Below, in pieces: positions 26,111 to 39,134 of a stretch of DNA of 64,000 nt. The stretch is from assembly GCA_019321725.1 (NCBI GenBank), contig CM033124.1:8246001-8310000 (forward strand), read 5' to 3'. A program made the translations under genes and the position numbers. This DNA comes from Paulownia fortunei. Its lineage: Eukaryota > Streptophyta > Magnoliopsida > Lamiales > Paulowniaceae. The first letter of the stretch is position 1; every line of letters begins with the position of its first letter. A model generated the notes under the pieces. It saw only the letters and a list, made by a program, of their open reading frames with translations. It was not told the DNA's origin and made no database searches.

Positions 26111-28140
26111 AAGCCTCTAAATTTTTACATACCCCATTGTATTGAATTTTCAGGCCAAATACAACTAGATTCTGATGATGGGTAAAGAATCAAAGTTATA
26201 GATATTTCTTTGTTTATATATTTGTATATGTCATTTATCAAATTTGGATGTAGGATGAGAGAGAAATGGTCAAATTACGGAATCATGTTCAATAGTCATC
26301 CTTCAACATTTGTAGCACATTACAATATATTTATTAACCATTTTGATATATTTTTTCACCATCTTATTTTTAAAAAACTTGTTTATTTATCTATTGTGTA
26401 TAATATATCCAAATTTTAGCTCAAAAGCAATTTTGGTTTAAGAAATATGATCCAATTGGTAAAATAGATAAGAACTAGACTTAACTCTGATTCAAATTTT
26501 TGGTGATCCATTTTGCACAGTCACTTGTAATCCAACTTTTTTAATCCTTACATATTTAGTATGTGATCCAAAGTTTACATGAATTTGTAGATAAATGATT
26601 TATCAATCCATAATTTCAAGAATTAACCAAAACCATTTAGCAATCAAAAGTTACACCAATTTATTTTAAACCTACACAAAAAAAAAGATAAAACTTTTGA
26701 ATCTCATTTTTTTATGTTGATTTCTTATTTTATTCCTAAAACACGAAATGCTTTAATTGGGGGTTTTAATGACAATTTCAAAGTGAAAATAATTATATAA
26801 ATTCTAATTATTTGTACACTTCTAAATGTTCAGCAGTATGGATCAACTTTAAAGAGATATAGGTGGAACTCTCAAGTAAACTGATTAAATATCGGAGTAT
26901 TCAAACCCATGCAAGGAAAGTTTCGGAGTTGATCACAAATATTCAGAAACATTGTAAAAGATTCTGAAAGGAGCCTAGAGCAATTTTTGAGTAAGGTCAT
27001 GAGTCAATCGAAAGTTATTCGAGAAATTCTTAATAATTAGGGACACCTCTAATTTTAGCAATGGTGTGCCAATTGACTCACATCTAAGTCCTCTATATCA
27101 GTAGGAAACTTTCCTAATGTATAGGCATAGTTAATATTAATGCGTAAAATTCTTGGATGGATCGAATACAACTCATCCGAGTGTATGCACCTGGTCCACT
27201 ATAACCCATAGCACCAATTTTTGCGTTCTATAGAAAGCTTCCTACCTGTTGCGCTAAACATGAAGCTGTGGCAGAAGCTCTGGCAGAAGCTCTTGACATT
27301 CAACTATTTAAAACTGTCCTTCAATAGTCATTTTTTTTTAAGTTATAAATGTAAAACTATTTACTTATTTTCAATATGATAACACAATTTTCTAAAAGAT
27401 GTCATGCATTTAGCCAAAATTAGGAGTTTTTCCAACTATATTTTGATATTAGATAAAATAATGTGATTGACAAAAACTAAAAGAAACTAGAGTTATAATG
27501 ATGGAGGAAACGTGAAGTTAACAAAACTAAGGTGCGACTGAAAAAATATTAAAGAAACGAAACAGCGGCGGGAAAAACTTTTCAGAAGATAAGAGGAAAA
27601 ATCGGAGAGCAGCTTACAACCACCTAAACACGGTTTATTATTTAGTTGGTTGCTAAGTGATCCTCTACGGTTGTATAGATTTTGAATGAAGTTATGTCTG
27701 ATCTGCACAAGTAAAATCCCAACGTGACAACCTAATATGATTCATGTGACAGAGGAAACACACACACACACACACACAAGAAAATTCAGCTGGTAGGACC
27801 CCTAAACCCCAATTTTCAACACAGCAACAGCAACCACTTCAAATACCTGTTTGTAACTTTTTATTACACACAAATATGGAACACTTACATAAAAATGGTT
27901 AGTTGTGATTTGTAATATAAAAGACAGAAAAAATTGTGATTTGTGATATGGAGAGAAAAAAAAGTTAGTAATGTTGAATCCATGCATTAATACATCATAT
28001 ACTGGCCAAAGGAGAATTGAAAACAAAAGAAGCTTCGCCAAATGGTCTAGACATGTTTTGACAAATGGGTCTCGAAAGTTATCTTGAGCTATTAAATAGC
28101 AAAATGACAACAACTCTTTCCTACGGACCTAAGATTCCAC
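26111..28140. other. Intergenic region downstream of the MAEA gene
   Basis: No gene is recognised. A short CA repeat lies at about 27759-27778. The open frames at 27493-27708 and 27802-28113 (minus) have no recognisable motif and low-complexity composition. The second may overlap a long 3' UTR of the host gene. Confidence 0.4.
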
Positions 28141-28148
28141 TTCATCTT

Positions 28149-28154
28149 TTTATT
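28149..28154 (-). terminator. Candidate poly(A) signal of the MAEA gene
   Basis: AATAAA on the minus strand lies about 270 nt beyond the stop codon at 28426, a usual distance for a plant 3' UTR. Plant signals are loose, so this is only a candidate. Confidence 0.35.
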
Positions 28155-28425
28155 AACATCACGGGTGTTCACATTTTGCAAAAGCAAATCCAACTTAAAT
28201 GCTTGATTTCTGGTTTTTAGCCAATTTAACAAGCAACAAATACAAATCTATTACCATTGTTTTGCATATGTACATGTGTCAAACCCTCAACGCTTTTCTG
28301 TTTGGAGGCCATAGCAATTCACAGAATTTTATGCATATAGAATTGACAAAAGCAGTTATCCACCAAAAACAATGGTGTCATACACAGAGATCATACAGCA
28401 TAAGCGATCAGCTCTGAACAAATAT

Positions 28426-31400
28426 TTATGAGATATATGCTTTCACCACTTCGGTGTAGTCGCACACTAAACCTGTCCTTGGACAAGTGATTTTCCCATG
28501 GTTTTGCTTTGCCATATCCTCAAGAGCCTGTAGATCAAAAACAAAGGATTAGAATGTCCACCCAAAGTTTTCCAGTACCTAATGATCTGAAATCGATAAC
28601 AAACCTTAGTGCTGTAAACATAGCCATTCGGCAAGACTAGAGGAGGATTCTCAGTATCCATTAGCTCTTTACTTATGTAACAAACAAGTTTTGAGTGATG
28701 CTGCTTTGAATATGGAAGTGGCAGTGCTAATTTGCGGAAGCCCTCCTGTGATAGAGGATCCTCCTTTGTGCAATCATCTTCATAACAGAATCTACGCCAA
28801 GTCAAGGCAAAAGCAAGGACATAGATAGACATCACTCACTCACTCAAACACATTGTTCTATCATCCACAGATTTCAGAAGAGAGCAGCATTTGAATTAGG
28901 AGGGGAAGAATTGGTTTACAGGAATAAGACAACATTTTAGCAGTCAAAAATAATATCGTTATGAAATATTAGCATATCCACACTAGAATATCTGAAAAGC
29001 CCATGGCCAATCGCAAAGCATGGATACGGGGTTTTCAATGCGGATAAGCCTGCTTGCAGATATATATTCAACAAAGGCTCAAGAGTCATGCCATACAATC
29101 TGCAGAACTCTTGTTTAAATTGGTCAGCCAAATAATCCCATTGCTTCTCTTCAAACAAGACCTGGAAGACAGCAATCATGAAGGTCAATGTATCATTTTG
29201 GTCAGTTAATACAGTTTCTACTGCAACGGGTTGGGGTAAAGACAGTCGGTAACTCAATCTTGAAATGTTAGTTTCAATCCATATACTACAGAATTGCTTC
29301 CACAGTTCCTTAATAATTCACAGGAAATAGGAGATAATAATTTGTACTCAAGATTCCAGTAATTATTTACATAAAGGGGAGAAAATCAAATTATTCAAGA
29401 GGAATTTAAAATATTACACAAAGGGGTAACTTTTGTTAACAGCTACCAGCATATCACTATTGTCTTTTCCTCTGGGGGCACAGTCAGCTGCTAAGATACC
29501 ATTAGATGTCAAAATATCTGTTCAGATAACTGTATTCATAATTAGAACTTAAAGGCTATCTCAAAGTTCTAATGATGGCAAATAAAAGTACCCCATATGT
29601 TAACGACAGAGTATATCTGAGGACTGGCATACACATGATATAGGCATTGCCCCATTGTGACCTGGAAGCCAGCAGGTCAACTTGTTTTCAGAAAATCTTG
29701 CCTCCACTCTTTAAGTGGAAAGGCTGCAGGCATCTATCCCTTTCCAGACCCTGCAGTGACAGGAGCCTAGACACCCCCTTTAATCACATAATGCTCATTC
29801 TAAATTACATTAAAACAAAATCAAAGTTCATAGTAACACTATATCACTATATACAGATCACAACTTAGAGAATCAATGAAACAACTCATTGGCGACCCTA
29901 GGACAACGATTTATTTTCACTGATGTTTTTTTCAGCTGGGGGCCTGGTATACTCATTAAATCCATTACAAAGAGACTACCCAAAAAAACAAAAAGAGTTG
30001 ACACTAGCAAGCATAAGCTTTTATGCAAGCAAAGAATTGCAATATCAAATTGTATTCTGAATAACAAACAAGAATCAGAAATCAACTTCAGACTAACTAT
30101 GAATGTAGCTCAGACAGTCCATAGAACCATGGAAATTTCAAGAGTCGGAAGAAGCAGGAAAGGGTTTTCACCTTGTATGTTGCACATTCGGTGTTACTTT
30201 TGAAAGCAAGGGTTGCCATGACACGCTGCAATTCTTTCATATGAGTAGCTCCCCAAGGTGCCAGATACTTCCGAGCATATGATATAGCTCTCATGTTGTT
30301 TTCGGCTCTTACCAACTCAATGAATTCTTGCAGTCTCAACTGGAACTCAAATTTGCTCTGCAAAAGCACTCAGCATTAAACGGGATTAGTACAGGTAAAT
30401 ACCACTAGTTCCACAGACCTCAGGTGTATATCCATTCTTATACTGAAACAGCAGTACTATCATCTAAGTTCATAGTAGGTCTAACAAACATTCCATAAGC
30501 AATGGACTGAACACGTAACATGCAGAAGCTCGAAAAAAGCTATAAAATTTTTTAAATGTATGACTGGAGGAAGATAGGTCCTCCAACTAATTGCTTTACG
30601 GATTAGGTTATTGAGCATACTGTTTAAGCAAAATCAATCTCAAGCACTAGTTCTTTCAGGCATGGTGTATCATACTATTACAGGAAAGTTTCCTATTAAA
30701 GTGTGACAATGCATTTCAAGGAAATAATACGATGAATTTCAAGGGCCCTCCAGTTCACAGACAAATCAATAGGCCTGCAATGAAAACTACATGATGCAGG
30801 ACAGTCCTTTAATTGGAATTCAAAGGTGTCTAATAAATGAATGAAGGCTGGAAACATTATTAAATAAGAAGAGGGATAGGCTGAAACAAAATCTTATGAT
30901 CACTCGTAGAAAATGCTTAATGGACTTTCACCATTAAAATTTAAAAAATTGCAACTGATATCTAACTAAGAGAGTTAATATGTAATCTCTTGAACAAGGA
31001 AAATGACAAGAAACAATAGAATTAAAGAAAATACTTCTTGAACAAGGATTTGACTAAGCTAATTAATTCATAAACAAATTCTAACCCCCCCACACCCACC
31101 CCCACCCAAAGGAAAAAAAAAAAGAGAGAATTTTTTCAAGGGATGGGTTGAAACTAAGCTGCAGACCAATATCCTTGATTCTATATTTAGTTCACATGTA
31201 CAACAAAGCATCATGATGGATTACATCAAAAGGTTTGACAATAGAAGATAATGAAGTGGGCAAGAACTTGTTGGATAAACAAGAAATATAGAAGTTTCTT
31301 CTATAACAACGGTCAGGTCACTTGAAAGGCAATCAGCAGATCAGCCACATTGTTGAATTGATAGCCAAATTAGTGAGATTTAACACTTACCCACAGAGCA

Positions 31401-34400
31401 GTAAGCAGGTGAAAGTACACGGGATTGGCCACCAAGGGAAAACATCTTGATAGGCTTTGGCTGGTGATAGAGTAGTTGTAGTAGGTGGTTGAGGAAGAAT
31501 TCCCACAGAGAAGCAAAGGAAGGAGAGAGATCGTATTTAGTGGCACAAGGTAGGCTGAAAATTATGGTGTTTGGCAGTGGAGTTTATCAGTTAATGGTTA
31601 CCTAGAGGTCCGCAGTTGGGACTAGATAGCAGACATGGTCCAGTATTAAGCTTGGATATGCCCGAGGTATTGATATGATATAATGCCAATCTTTTTCATT
31701 GACATAGATGCCAACTCTCACATCCAAAATTACACAGCCGCAACCAGCTATTATGACACTAATGATGCTGAAAAAATACGAAAGAATAATGCAAATAAGG
31801 GTGATACCCAGATTGAAGGTTACACGTGTCATGACGATTTAAAAAATAAATAAATAAATAAATAAATTATGTCGAACGGAATATGCCTCTGGTGAGTTTT
31901 AGAATTTTTTCTCTTGGGTGTTACTAAATATAGTACACAAGTCAGGGCTTAATTCTGCAAATTTCCAGCACATTGGTTCTTGAGTCTTAAGATTCTATTG
32001 GAGTCTTTTGTCATCCTGAATTAATCCTACAAGTCGATTAGTAATAGAATAACTAATAACTTGGGCTATATTTGGTTTTGTTTTGGTTGGTTTAGGAGAA
32101 TATATTCTGGGAGAATGTGTTTTGGGAGAATAAATTGGATAAGGTGATGTATGTTTGGTTTTGTTTTGGGAGTGGTTCGGAGAATAAAAATGGATTGAAG
32201 TAATGTTTGGTTTTGTTTTGTAGGAAATATTTAATGTAGATGTCATTTCAGTTATATTTTTGAATGGTTATTGGTGTCAAATCAATCTTTTTTAATATTT
32301 TATGTGTATATCTCTAAATGTAAAACAAATATGAAATATACTTATATATATACAATGATGCGATAATATAGAAAGTAGAGAGGAGTTGGTTAGTGGTGTC
32401 AAATCAACCTTTTATTAATATTTTATGTGTACTTTTTTAAAATGTAAAATTAATATGATATATATTATATATATGTCATGATTGGATAATATAGAAAGTA
32501 GACAGGAGTATGTGAGAACAGAGACAATTTGCACTTTTCACCATTTTGGGAAGAGAGGCTTTTTTTTTCTGGGAAGACAGCCCCCAAAATTCATTCCCAA
32601 ATGCGTTTTCTACTTGGGAAGAAGAAAACGCATTTGGAGAATGATACCAAATATACCCTTAGTAATCCGGGTAAAATAAATCTCCAATAAAAAAAATGAC
32701 AGAATCATAGATTATACATTTAGGTCTAGACGCAAGAAGTTAAGCTAAGCATTACGACAACCATAATGGAATTGTTTTTGGACTTAGATAACCTTAACTC
32801 TAGCTATTTTTTGCTCTCATTGAAATTTAATTGCTTCTAGCAACATTGTACTTCCCTGAAATTGTCAAGAATTGGATCAATTGGCTTTCCTTTGTGTGCT
32901 AACTCCCCTCCTCTCCCCCCCCCCCCCCCACACACACACACACAAATACATTGTTTTAAACCCCACCCAGAACAGTCCAATTTGCATTACTTACTTGTTT
33001 GTGATTTTCTGAACTCCATTTCCTACATAAAACTTGTGTATAATTAATGCTGCTACGGGAAACAAACTACAACAACTTTTCACTTAAGTAACATTAATTT
33101 ACAACAAATAAGCTGTGTTAGTCTAGAGACGCAAATCAATTTTCCTTCACCCCAAAACTTATTCCAATTGTTCACAATTAATTTAAAGAACTGGAGCTCC
33201 ACTGAATTGACCATATTTCTATACATAAGAATTTTTATCCAGGCTGAAAAGAAAATGTGCATGTTTTACGAGATATTCAACAATGTGATTTCAGATAAAG
33301 GGAGAAAGTATAGATCCCTTCCAACTCAGATATTTATGTTGAGCTATGGCCAAAAAAAGAAAGAAAAGAAAGTAATTTACCTTAGATTTCTTCAGCCTAG
33401 ATTTGTTGTCAGCACACCAGGCTAGAGCAGGGGCCACCTCCTTCTTTTGAAGAGCATCAATAACCTTTTTTGCTTCAAAAAACACATCTATATCGACAAG
33501 ATCCTGCTAAGATAGACCAAAGGTCATCTAGAAGCCAAACCTGTCATTTGAATTACGATGACAACATGCAGGAGTAGTAATAGGACTATGAGGTCCGTTA
33601 AGGAAATAATTTGATAAAACTCCCGCATTGCAAGTTTGCTTCTCCCTAATTTAAACCAGTTTTCAAAGCCCAAAATCTTCAGAGCGATGCAGAGACTTCT
33701 ATTAAATTAATAACTTTTGCATACTTATCACCAACACCAGGGCATAAATAATCTCTCATCTCCCCCCAGTCAATCAAAGGTGAAAAATGAATCCAGTCAA
33801 AAGTAAAGTTGATACAAATATCACCTGAATATTGCTGCTCTCTGCAAGCTTTACAGCAGTGTCGTAATACGACATTCGCAACATGTAATCAACAAGTATT
33901 CGCCTCAAGCGGATGCTGTTCCACTCTGACAAACTGTCCACTTCTGCAGATTCTAAATGTTCCAACCTAGTTCGACATCTCTGTGCTTGCAAGTGCTCTG
34001 TTCGACTTCCCTCTTCCAACTGATTCATCAACCAGTGAGTTAAAAAATGTCATATGATCCAACAGAGTTAAAATGACTCTCTTTTATGGTAGAGTTAAAA
34101 TGACTCGATTCACAAGTTTCAACAAGATTACTGCATCCAAAGTCCATGACTAAAAGCTAATAACATCATTACTGTTGCATTTATTGTAAAGCCAGATCAT
34201 TGCAAATTCAAGCTACCTTCACCACGGCAATATTGAGTTGATAACTGAAGAATCAGAAAATAACAAAACTCGAATTAAACAGAAGGCCAAAGTTCAAAAG
34301 AAGGCAACCCTTCTTTCCCCCTCAGTTCAATTTGACCAATCCAAACAAGAAATCAAGATTAAAAACTTCAAACTTCTCCACTGGAATTTACATTTATTAA

Positions 34401-34950
34401 ACAGTAATTCTAACATTCTTATAACTGCAGACGATTCTTTTTATTGTGATATTACTCTTGAATTTCTTAATCTCAACATCCTTAGAACTGAAAATGATTC
34501 TTTTTTATTGTTATATAATTCTAGAATTTCTTACTAACTGAAACATTACTAAAAATAGTGTGTAAACCAAAAGTAAGTCTTGTGCGGAAGGGGGAAAAAA
34601 AAGAAAAAAACACATCACGGTATACTAGTTCTAAACAAATACGAATAATATACTTTTCTTTTGAGGCCCTGCAATCGGGAGACAAGAGAATTGAGTTGGT
34701 GAACGGCGTCGGCTCGAGAGAGGTCTGAATCGGCGGCGTCAGAGACCCCGGAAATGACAGCGGAGACTTCTTTCTCGACGGTGCGGTGGTTGGAGCGGAT
34801 CGTCTTCTTGTAATGCTCGAAGGGCACGCGGAGCAACTGATGTTCCAGTTTCAGGGACTCCGCCAGTTTCCCAAACTTCGACGGAGGAGCGGCCGCGATG
34901 GAGTTTCCGTTGGGGAGTTGTGCATCCATCTCCATTGGAGAAGACGACAT
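28426..34950 (-). CDS. MAEA: MAEA/Gid9-like subunit of the GID/CTLH E3 ligase
   Basis: Seven exons on the minus strand join in frame: 34654-34950, 33825-34019, 33381-33503, 30172-30357, 29028-29161, 28605-28791 and 28426-28527. They total 1224 nt and 407 residues. All introns are GT-AG. Residues 1-99 are the N-terminal helical region (PFEHYKKTIRSNHRTVEKEV). A LisH motif lies near 127-160 (WNSIRLRRILVDYMLRMSYY), and CTLH near 165-235 (ALAWCADNKSRLKKSK, then FQLRLQEFIELVRAENN). CRA follows to about 310 (LLNIYLQAGLSALKTP). The atypical RING/U-box-like end is 313-407 (SKLVCYISKELM, LPNGYVYSTK, CPRTGLVC). The human protein has a CPVC pair opening this domain; here only one Cys is seen there. MAEA pairs with RMD5/Gid2 to form the catalytic RING core of the GID/CTLH ligase, found in cytosol and nucleus. 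The length fits plant homologues. The gene appears intact. Confidence 0.95.
32062..32661. mobile_element. MITE-like element in MAEA intron 3
   Basis: The left end reads gggctatatttggttttg and the right end reads ccaaatataccc, which are imperfect inverted repeats of the GGG(C)TATATTTGG type. Internal sequence is T/G-rich at the left (ttttgggagaat repeated) and has aaatgcgttttc facing gaaaacgcattt near 32599-32636. There is no coding capacity. A second diverged copy is at 38247-38640. The target duplication is not clear, so the superfamily (perhaps PIF/Harbinger or hAT) is open. Confidence 0.65.
32916..32943. repeat. Poly-C/CA microsatellite
   Basis: A run of C is followed by about seven CA units within intron 3 of the MAEA gene. 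It is likely length-variable. Confidence 0.9.
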
Positions 34951-35197
34951 TTTTTCGGTTTTAATTTCTTTTCTGTTTTGCTAAAAAGTGAAGTGAAGGC
35001 GCAGAGGAGCAGCAAAAAAAAATTATCAACTAGGAAGTCATGGTCTAAATACGATGTCGTATGACATGTTGGTGCTCTATTGAATAGTAAAATGCACAAA
35101 ACAAATAAATATAATTATAGAAATCTCCCTAAGGTTTGGTTTAAATACATATGGATCCTTTTAGATTTTTAAAATTATAATTACCTATCTTCCGTGA
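34951..35197 (-). promoter_or_regulatory. 5' UTR and core promoter region of MAEA
   Basis: Only about 250 bp separate the start codon from the Mutator-like element upstream. I see no convincing TATA box, but pyrimidine-rich stretches near 34985-35025 on the minus strand resemble plant TATA-less promoters. The short spacing means that the core promoter must either fit here or extend into the transposon. Confidence 0.4.
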
Positions 35198-35512
35198 TAC
35201 TAAAAGTGGGGTAAATGTCAAAAATCCCTCTATATTTTAGTAAAATTGCTAAAAGGTTCTCTATATTAAAAAAAATAGCCAAAAGACCCCCTGTGTTAAT
35301 GAAAAATTAGCAGTCACCCCATCATCAACTAAAATTAATGACATAAGTTTTTTAAGTGAACTATCCGTTATGCCCTTGAAAACTCAATTGTTGGATCTAA
35401 AATGATTTATTGAACTTATTAATTATTCATATTTTATTTTTTTATTTCATTATTCCCATATTTTTTTCGTTTCAAATATATATGGTTAATATATAGGTAT
35501 ACATATATATAT

Positions 35513-35815
35513 ATGCACATGAAGAAGAAAAAGAAGAGGAGGAGGAGGGGCGGCAAAGGCGAGGGAGTGTTGGGCTCATCGGGTGGGGGATGGGGACGGA
35601 TCTGGGTTGGTTCAATGGTGGTTGGGTGGGGGAAGAAGAAAAGGAAAAGAAGGAGAGGATGGGCGGCGGTGTTTGGGCTCGGTGGGTGGGTGTTGGGAAG
35701 AAGAAGAAAATGAGGAGGATGAGGAGGAAGTAGAGGGAAAGGTGGACAGCGGTGGCTGTGGGAAGGCTAGGCTTGATGGCGGCGGTGGCAACGGTACAGC
35801 AAGTAGGATGAGGGG
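35513..35815. other. G/A-rich block inside the Mutator-like element
   Basis: A purine-rich segment (gaagaag, gaggagg, ggtggg) lies in the AT-rich element. Open frames on both strands (Arg/Gly-rich on plus, Pro/Ser-rich on minus) reflect base composition. It could be a captured host fragment, but no exon-intron signals or known domain are visible. Confidence 0.5.
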
Positions 35816-36484
35816 GAAAAGAAAAAAATTAAAAAAATGAAATAACAAATATTTTAAAATTATTTAAATTAAAATTGAATTAAAATAAAAAAATAATTTT
35901 AATTAAAATTTAAAGATTAAAATTTATATCCTTTAATTTTCTAGCAATATTTTGATAAATTTTCTGTTACTTTCATTGTAATTTTACAGTAATTTTTTGA
36001 AATAATTATATATTTTTCTATAAATTCCTAAAATTGTTATATAACTTTTTTTGCGATTTTTTGTAATGTTATTAGAGTTTTAATGAAATTTATACTGATA
36101 TACACTTTTCTATTTTTTATAAATAGGGTAGATTTTATAATTCTAAATCTTACTTATAAATTTTTAATAATTATAAATAAATATTACTTTTGAAGTAGAT
36201 TTTTCTGTAAGTTTCTATAAATACTTTGTTATTTTTTGTAATTTCTTTTATAATTTTTCTATATTTTTTGTGAATTCCTGGTAATTTTATTTAATTTGCT
36301 TGTCATTTTCATCAAAAAGAATCATTTATATTAATTAAAACTCCATTAGCTTAAATAATTTAAAAGGAATCATATTATATTAATGATAAAAAATTCAATT
36401 AGCTAAAATAAGTCAAAAAGGAATCATATTATCACTTTGCTAAAAGGGTATAGTAGTCAATTTTAGGTTCAAATTTAGTCAAAT

Positions 36485-36497
36485 GAAGTATATATAC

Positions 36498-36555
<58 letters not shown>

Positions 36556-36556
36556 T
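36485..36556. repeat. TA/GA microsatellite
   Basis: A run of TA dinucleotides is followed by about eleven GA units, within the Mutator-like element. Confidence 0.95.
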
Positions 36557-36792
36557 ATTGGAAGGAGTATATTAGTTACTTTAATGGACGAATTCAGTCA
36601 AATAAAAGGTTTTTCTAATTCCATACTCATTTATAGCTCGTGCACATCACATCCGTCATTTTTAATAAAATAGGTGGTTTTTTGCTGATTTTTTGAAAAC
36701 ACGAGGGAAGTTTTAGCCTATTTCCGTAATTAAAGGGTTTTTAATTTGGCTAAAATTCAGAGGGATTTTTTGAATTTATCCCTAATAAAAGT

Positions 36793-38246
36793 TGTTAGGA
36801 GATTCCAATATTTTCCGTAAAAAGATTCGATTGCCCTTAATTAAAAATTTATACAAATTTTTCCTGGAGATTTGTCCAAATTACAAAAACTTTTCCTAAA
36901 ATTAGTCATGTTACAATTGCATTCCTTTTTTTTTTTTCATTTTACAGTTAGACCTGATATAGTTAACCCTAACAAAATCATAAAATATTCTGAACAATAA
37001 TATACTTCTAACCATAAGCTAATCTAAATATCTAAACTCAAATTACTAGTTGATGAAACTATAATTAGATATAGATATAGATATAGATCTCGGTCATTAT
37101 CTGTTTCCTCCTTCCTTACCCACAAACAGCATGCTTATTATCAAATCTAAAAAAATCATATTAACTTCTAAAAATGGGCTTCTAGGACAAAGGTAGTTAA
37201 TTGGTTGTGCATACGACGGTGGCAAATGCGGCGCTCGTTAATTTAAAAAAAATACTCTATTCATAAGCTCATGTTTGATTGGATTGAGAGATTTAGATTA
37301 TGATTGAAAAAGTAAAAAATTGATTTAATTATATATAATTGTCCTTAAAAGTAGCGATTGAGAGTTAATGATATCAAATCATTCTTTTTAAATCATATGG
37401 TGTTTCTAGAAATAAAATTTCTATTTTGGAGAATATAGCCTTTTGAAACATCCCATAAAAGGAAATAAAAATGAAAATTTAGGACAACAAGAATAGAAGA
37501 CTAAAATATAAGATATATCAAATTAATTTTCTAAATACAACTATTTTTTATTAAAGTAAATTAATATATACTTAATAATATAGAATGTAATTTAAAAAAA
37601 TTATCATAGGTTTAGAAATATTAAATTTCAAGAGAAGTTATATAAATTGGATAAATCTCATATAGATATGTGTAAATATGAACAAACTTCAGAAGATATT
37701 TTTATGAATTTGGACAAACCTCCAGAGTTTTAAAACTTGTCATAATAATGATGTTAATGGTACCATAAATTATTACACTTAGATGTAAGATATCAACAGC
37801 AAACGTTATAGGACGTAGATGTAATTATATAAACCTTAGGAAATCTGCTTGTATTTAAATGAAATATTAGGGAAGGTTTTGTAATCATCCTAAGAGTAAT
37901 TTGAATTGAAAAATTGTCAAGCCCCTAAATCAATCAACACGAGAAAAAAAAATATTTTATTGACTTTTGATTGATATCATCATTTTTTATTTAAAAATCC
38001 TAACTACTGACTAAAAGCAAAATTAAGCTTAGTAATTTTTTTTCAAATCCCCTCTTCCACTCAACACTTGCATACCATTTGGCATCTTACAACTTACACC
38101 TCATAATAGGATATATCTACAACAGTTGACAAATTAAATAACATATAATAAATGGTAGCCATAAAACATTGAAAATTTATAAAAACTCTTCAAAAATACT
38201 GAATAAACAAAATGTAGCCTTCTTCTAAGAAAAATAAAGACAATGC
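36793..38246. other. AT-rich intergenic region
   Basis: No gene or element is recognised. A short atagat repeat occurs near 37065-37090. Confidence 0.4.
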
Positions 38247-38640
38247 TTGGATTTATTTTGGGTGTTTTGGGGAAAATGTTCTGGAAAAATATATTTGGGA
38301 ATGAAAATAGATGAAAGTAATATTGATTTTATTTTAGAGGAGATATTTTTACTATATATTTCTTGTCTGGTAAGAATATTTTCGATTAGTGGTGTTACAT
38401 TAGTTTTTTTTTAATAAATTATGTTATATTTTTTAATGTAAAAGGAAGATAAAATAGATTTTTAATAATATAATAATTATTGTTGTTGATGTAATGATTG
38501 TATAATGTAATAATATTGATGTATAGTTGGTTTTAGAGCTTTTTGGGAGAAGGAGACATTTGTTTTGGGGAAACAATCTTCCAAATGCATTTTCATTCCA
38601 AGAGAATAAAAACACCTCTGGGAACAAAAACATGGCCAAA
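38247..38640. mobile_element. Second copy of the intronic MITE-like family, diverged
   Basis: The left part (ttttggggaaaatgttctgg, then gaaaatagatgaaagtaat) follows the left part of 32062-32661 in the same order. The right part (ccaaatgcattttcattcc, then ctgggaacaaaaac) follows its right part. Termini are more decayed than in the intronic copy, so limits are approximate. It has no coding capacity. Confidence 0.5.
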
Positions 38641-39134
38641 AATTCTTTATCATGTATTTTCAAAAATATGTTGAAAAAGATGAAAGACAAAGGAAATGCC
38701 TTCTATTTTAGAGAAGAGGTAAGATAACAGAGATATTATTAAACAATCAAAAGTACATTTGTAAACAGAAAAGCTAGGAAATGAAATCACATTTGAGTTA
38801 TAAATACAATTAGATGTATCAATTAGAAGGCAAACCTTTATGAATTAAAGATACCAAATTAAAACAAGGGGGAGAGGAGGAGAAGATAGGAATGAAAGAA
38901 ACAAGTACCTTAGCGAATCTCATATCATGTAAAAGAAACTAGTCTTCACATAAAAGAAAAATATTATAGCATTTGATAGAAGAGGTTAACAAGGAAAAAT
39001 CCATAGAATAAAAAAAGAATAATTTGTTGCAAAATTGTTTTAGTTATTGCAATTCAAATGTTTGCAATTAAAATTAGCTTATCTTTGAAGTTTATTTTAA
39101 ATATGGTCAGTTAATATCAACCATTCAGTCATCT

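Larger units (their letters stand above)
30358..33380 (-). other. Intron 3 of MAEA, about 3 kb
   Basis: This intron separates the LisH-CTLH exons from the CTLH-CRA exon. It is far longer than the other introns, which run from 77 to about 1010 bp. It has a gtaaat donor and a ttttgcag acceptor. It holds the MITE-like insertion at 32062-32661, a C-rich run near 31087 and a poly-C/CA repeat at 32916-32943. No other coding sequence was seen inside it. Confidence 0.85.
35198..36792. mobile_element. Non-autonomous Mutator-like element
   Basis: Long terminal inverted repeats pair 35208-35330 with 36660-36782. The outermost bases are GGGGTAAATGTCAAAAATCC on the left and, read inward from the right, GGGATAAATTCAAAAAATCC. 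A 10-bp flanking duplication is TACTAAAAGT (35198-35207) against TAATAAAAGT (36783-36792), one mismatch. The element body is 1575 bp with no transposase. The interior holds a G/A-rich block (35513-35815) and an AT-rich half ending in a TA/GA microsatellite. The long inverted repeats and 9-10-bp duplication fit the Mutator superfamily. Confidence 0.8.

Noticed and set aside
27802..28113. A 103-residue minus-strand open frame
   Set aside because: There is no recognisable motif and composition is AT-driven. It lies just downstream of a host gene and may be 3' UTR or chance.
35513..35848. Arg/Gly-rich and Pro/Ser-rich open frames
   Set aside because: They occur on both strands of a G/A-rich low-complexity block within a transposon, so they reflect base composition.
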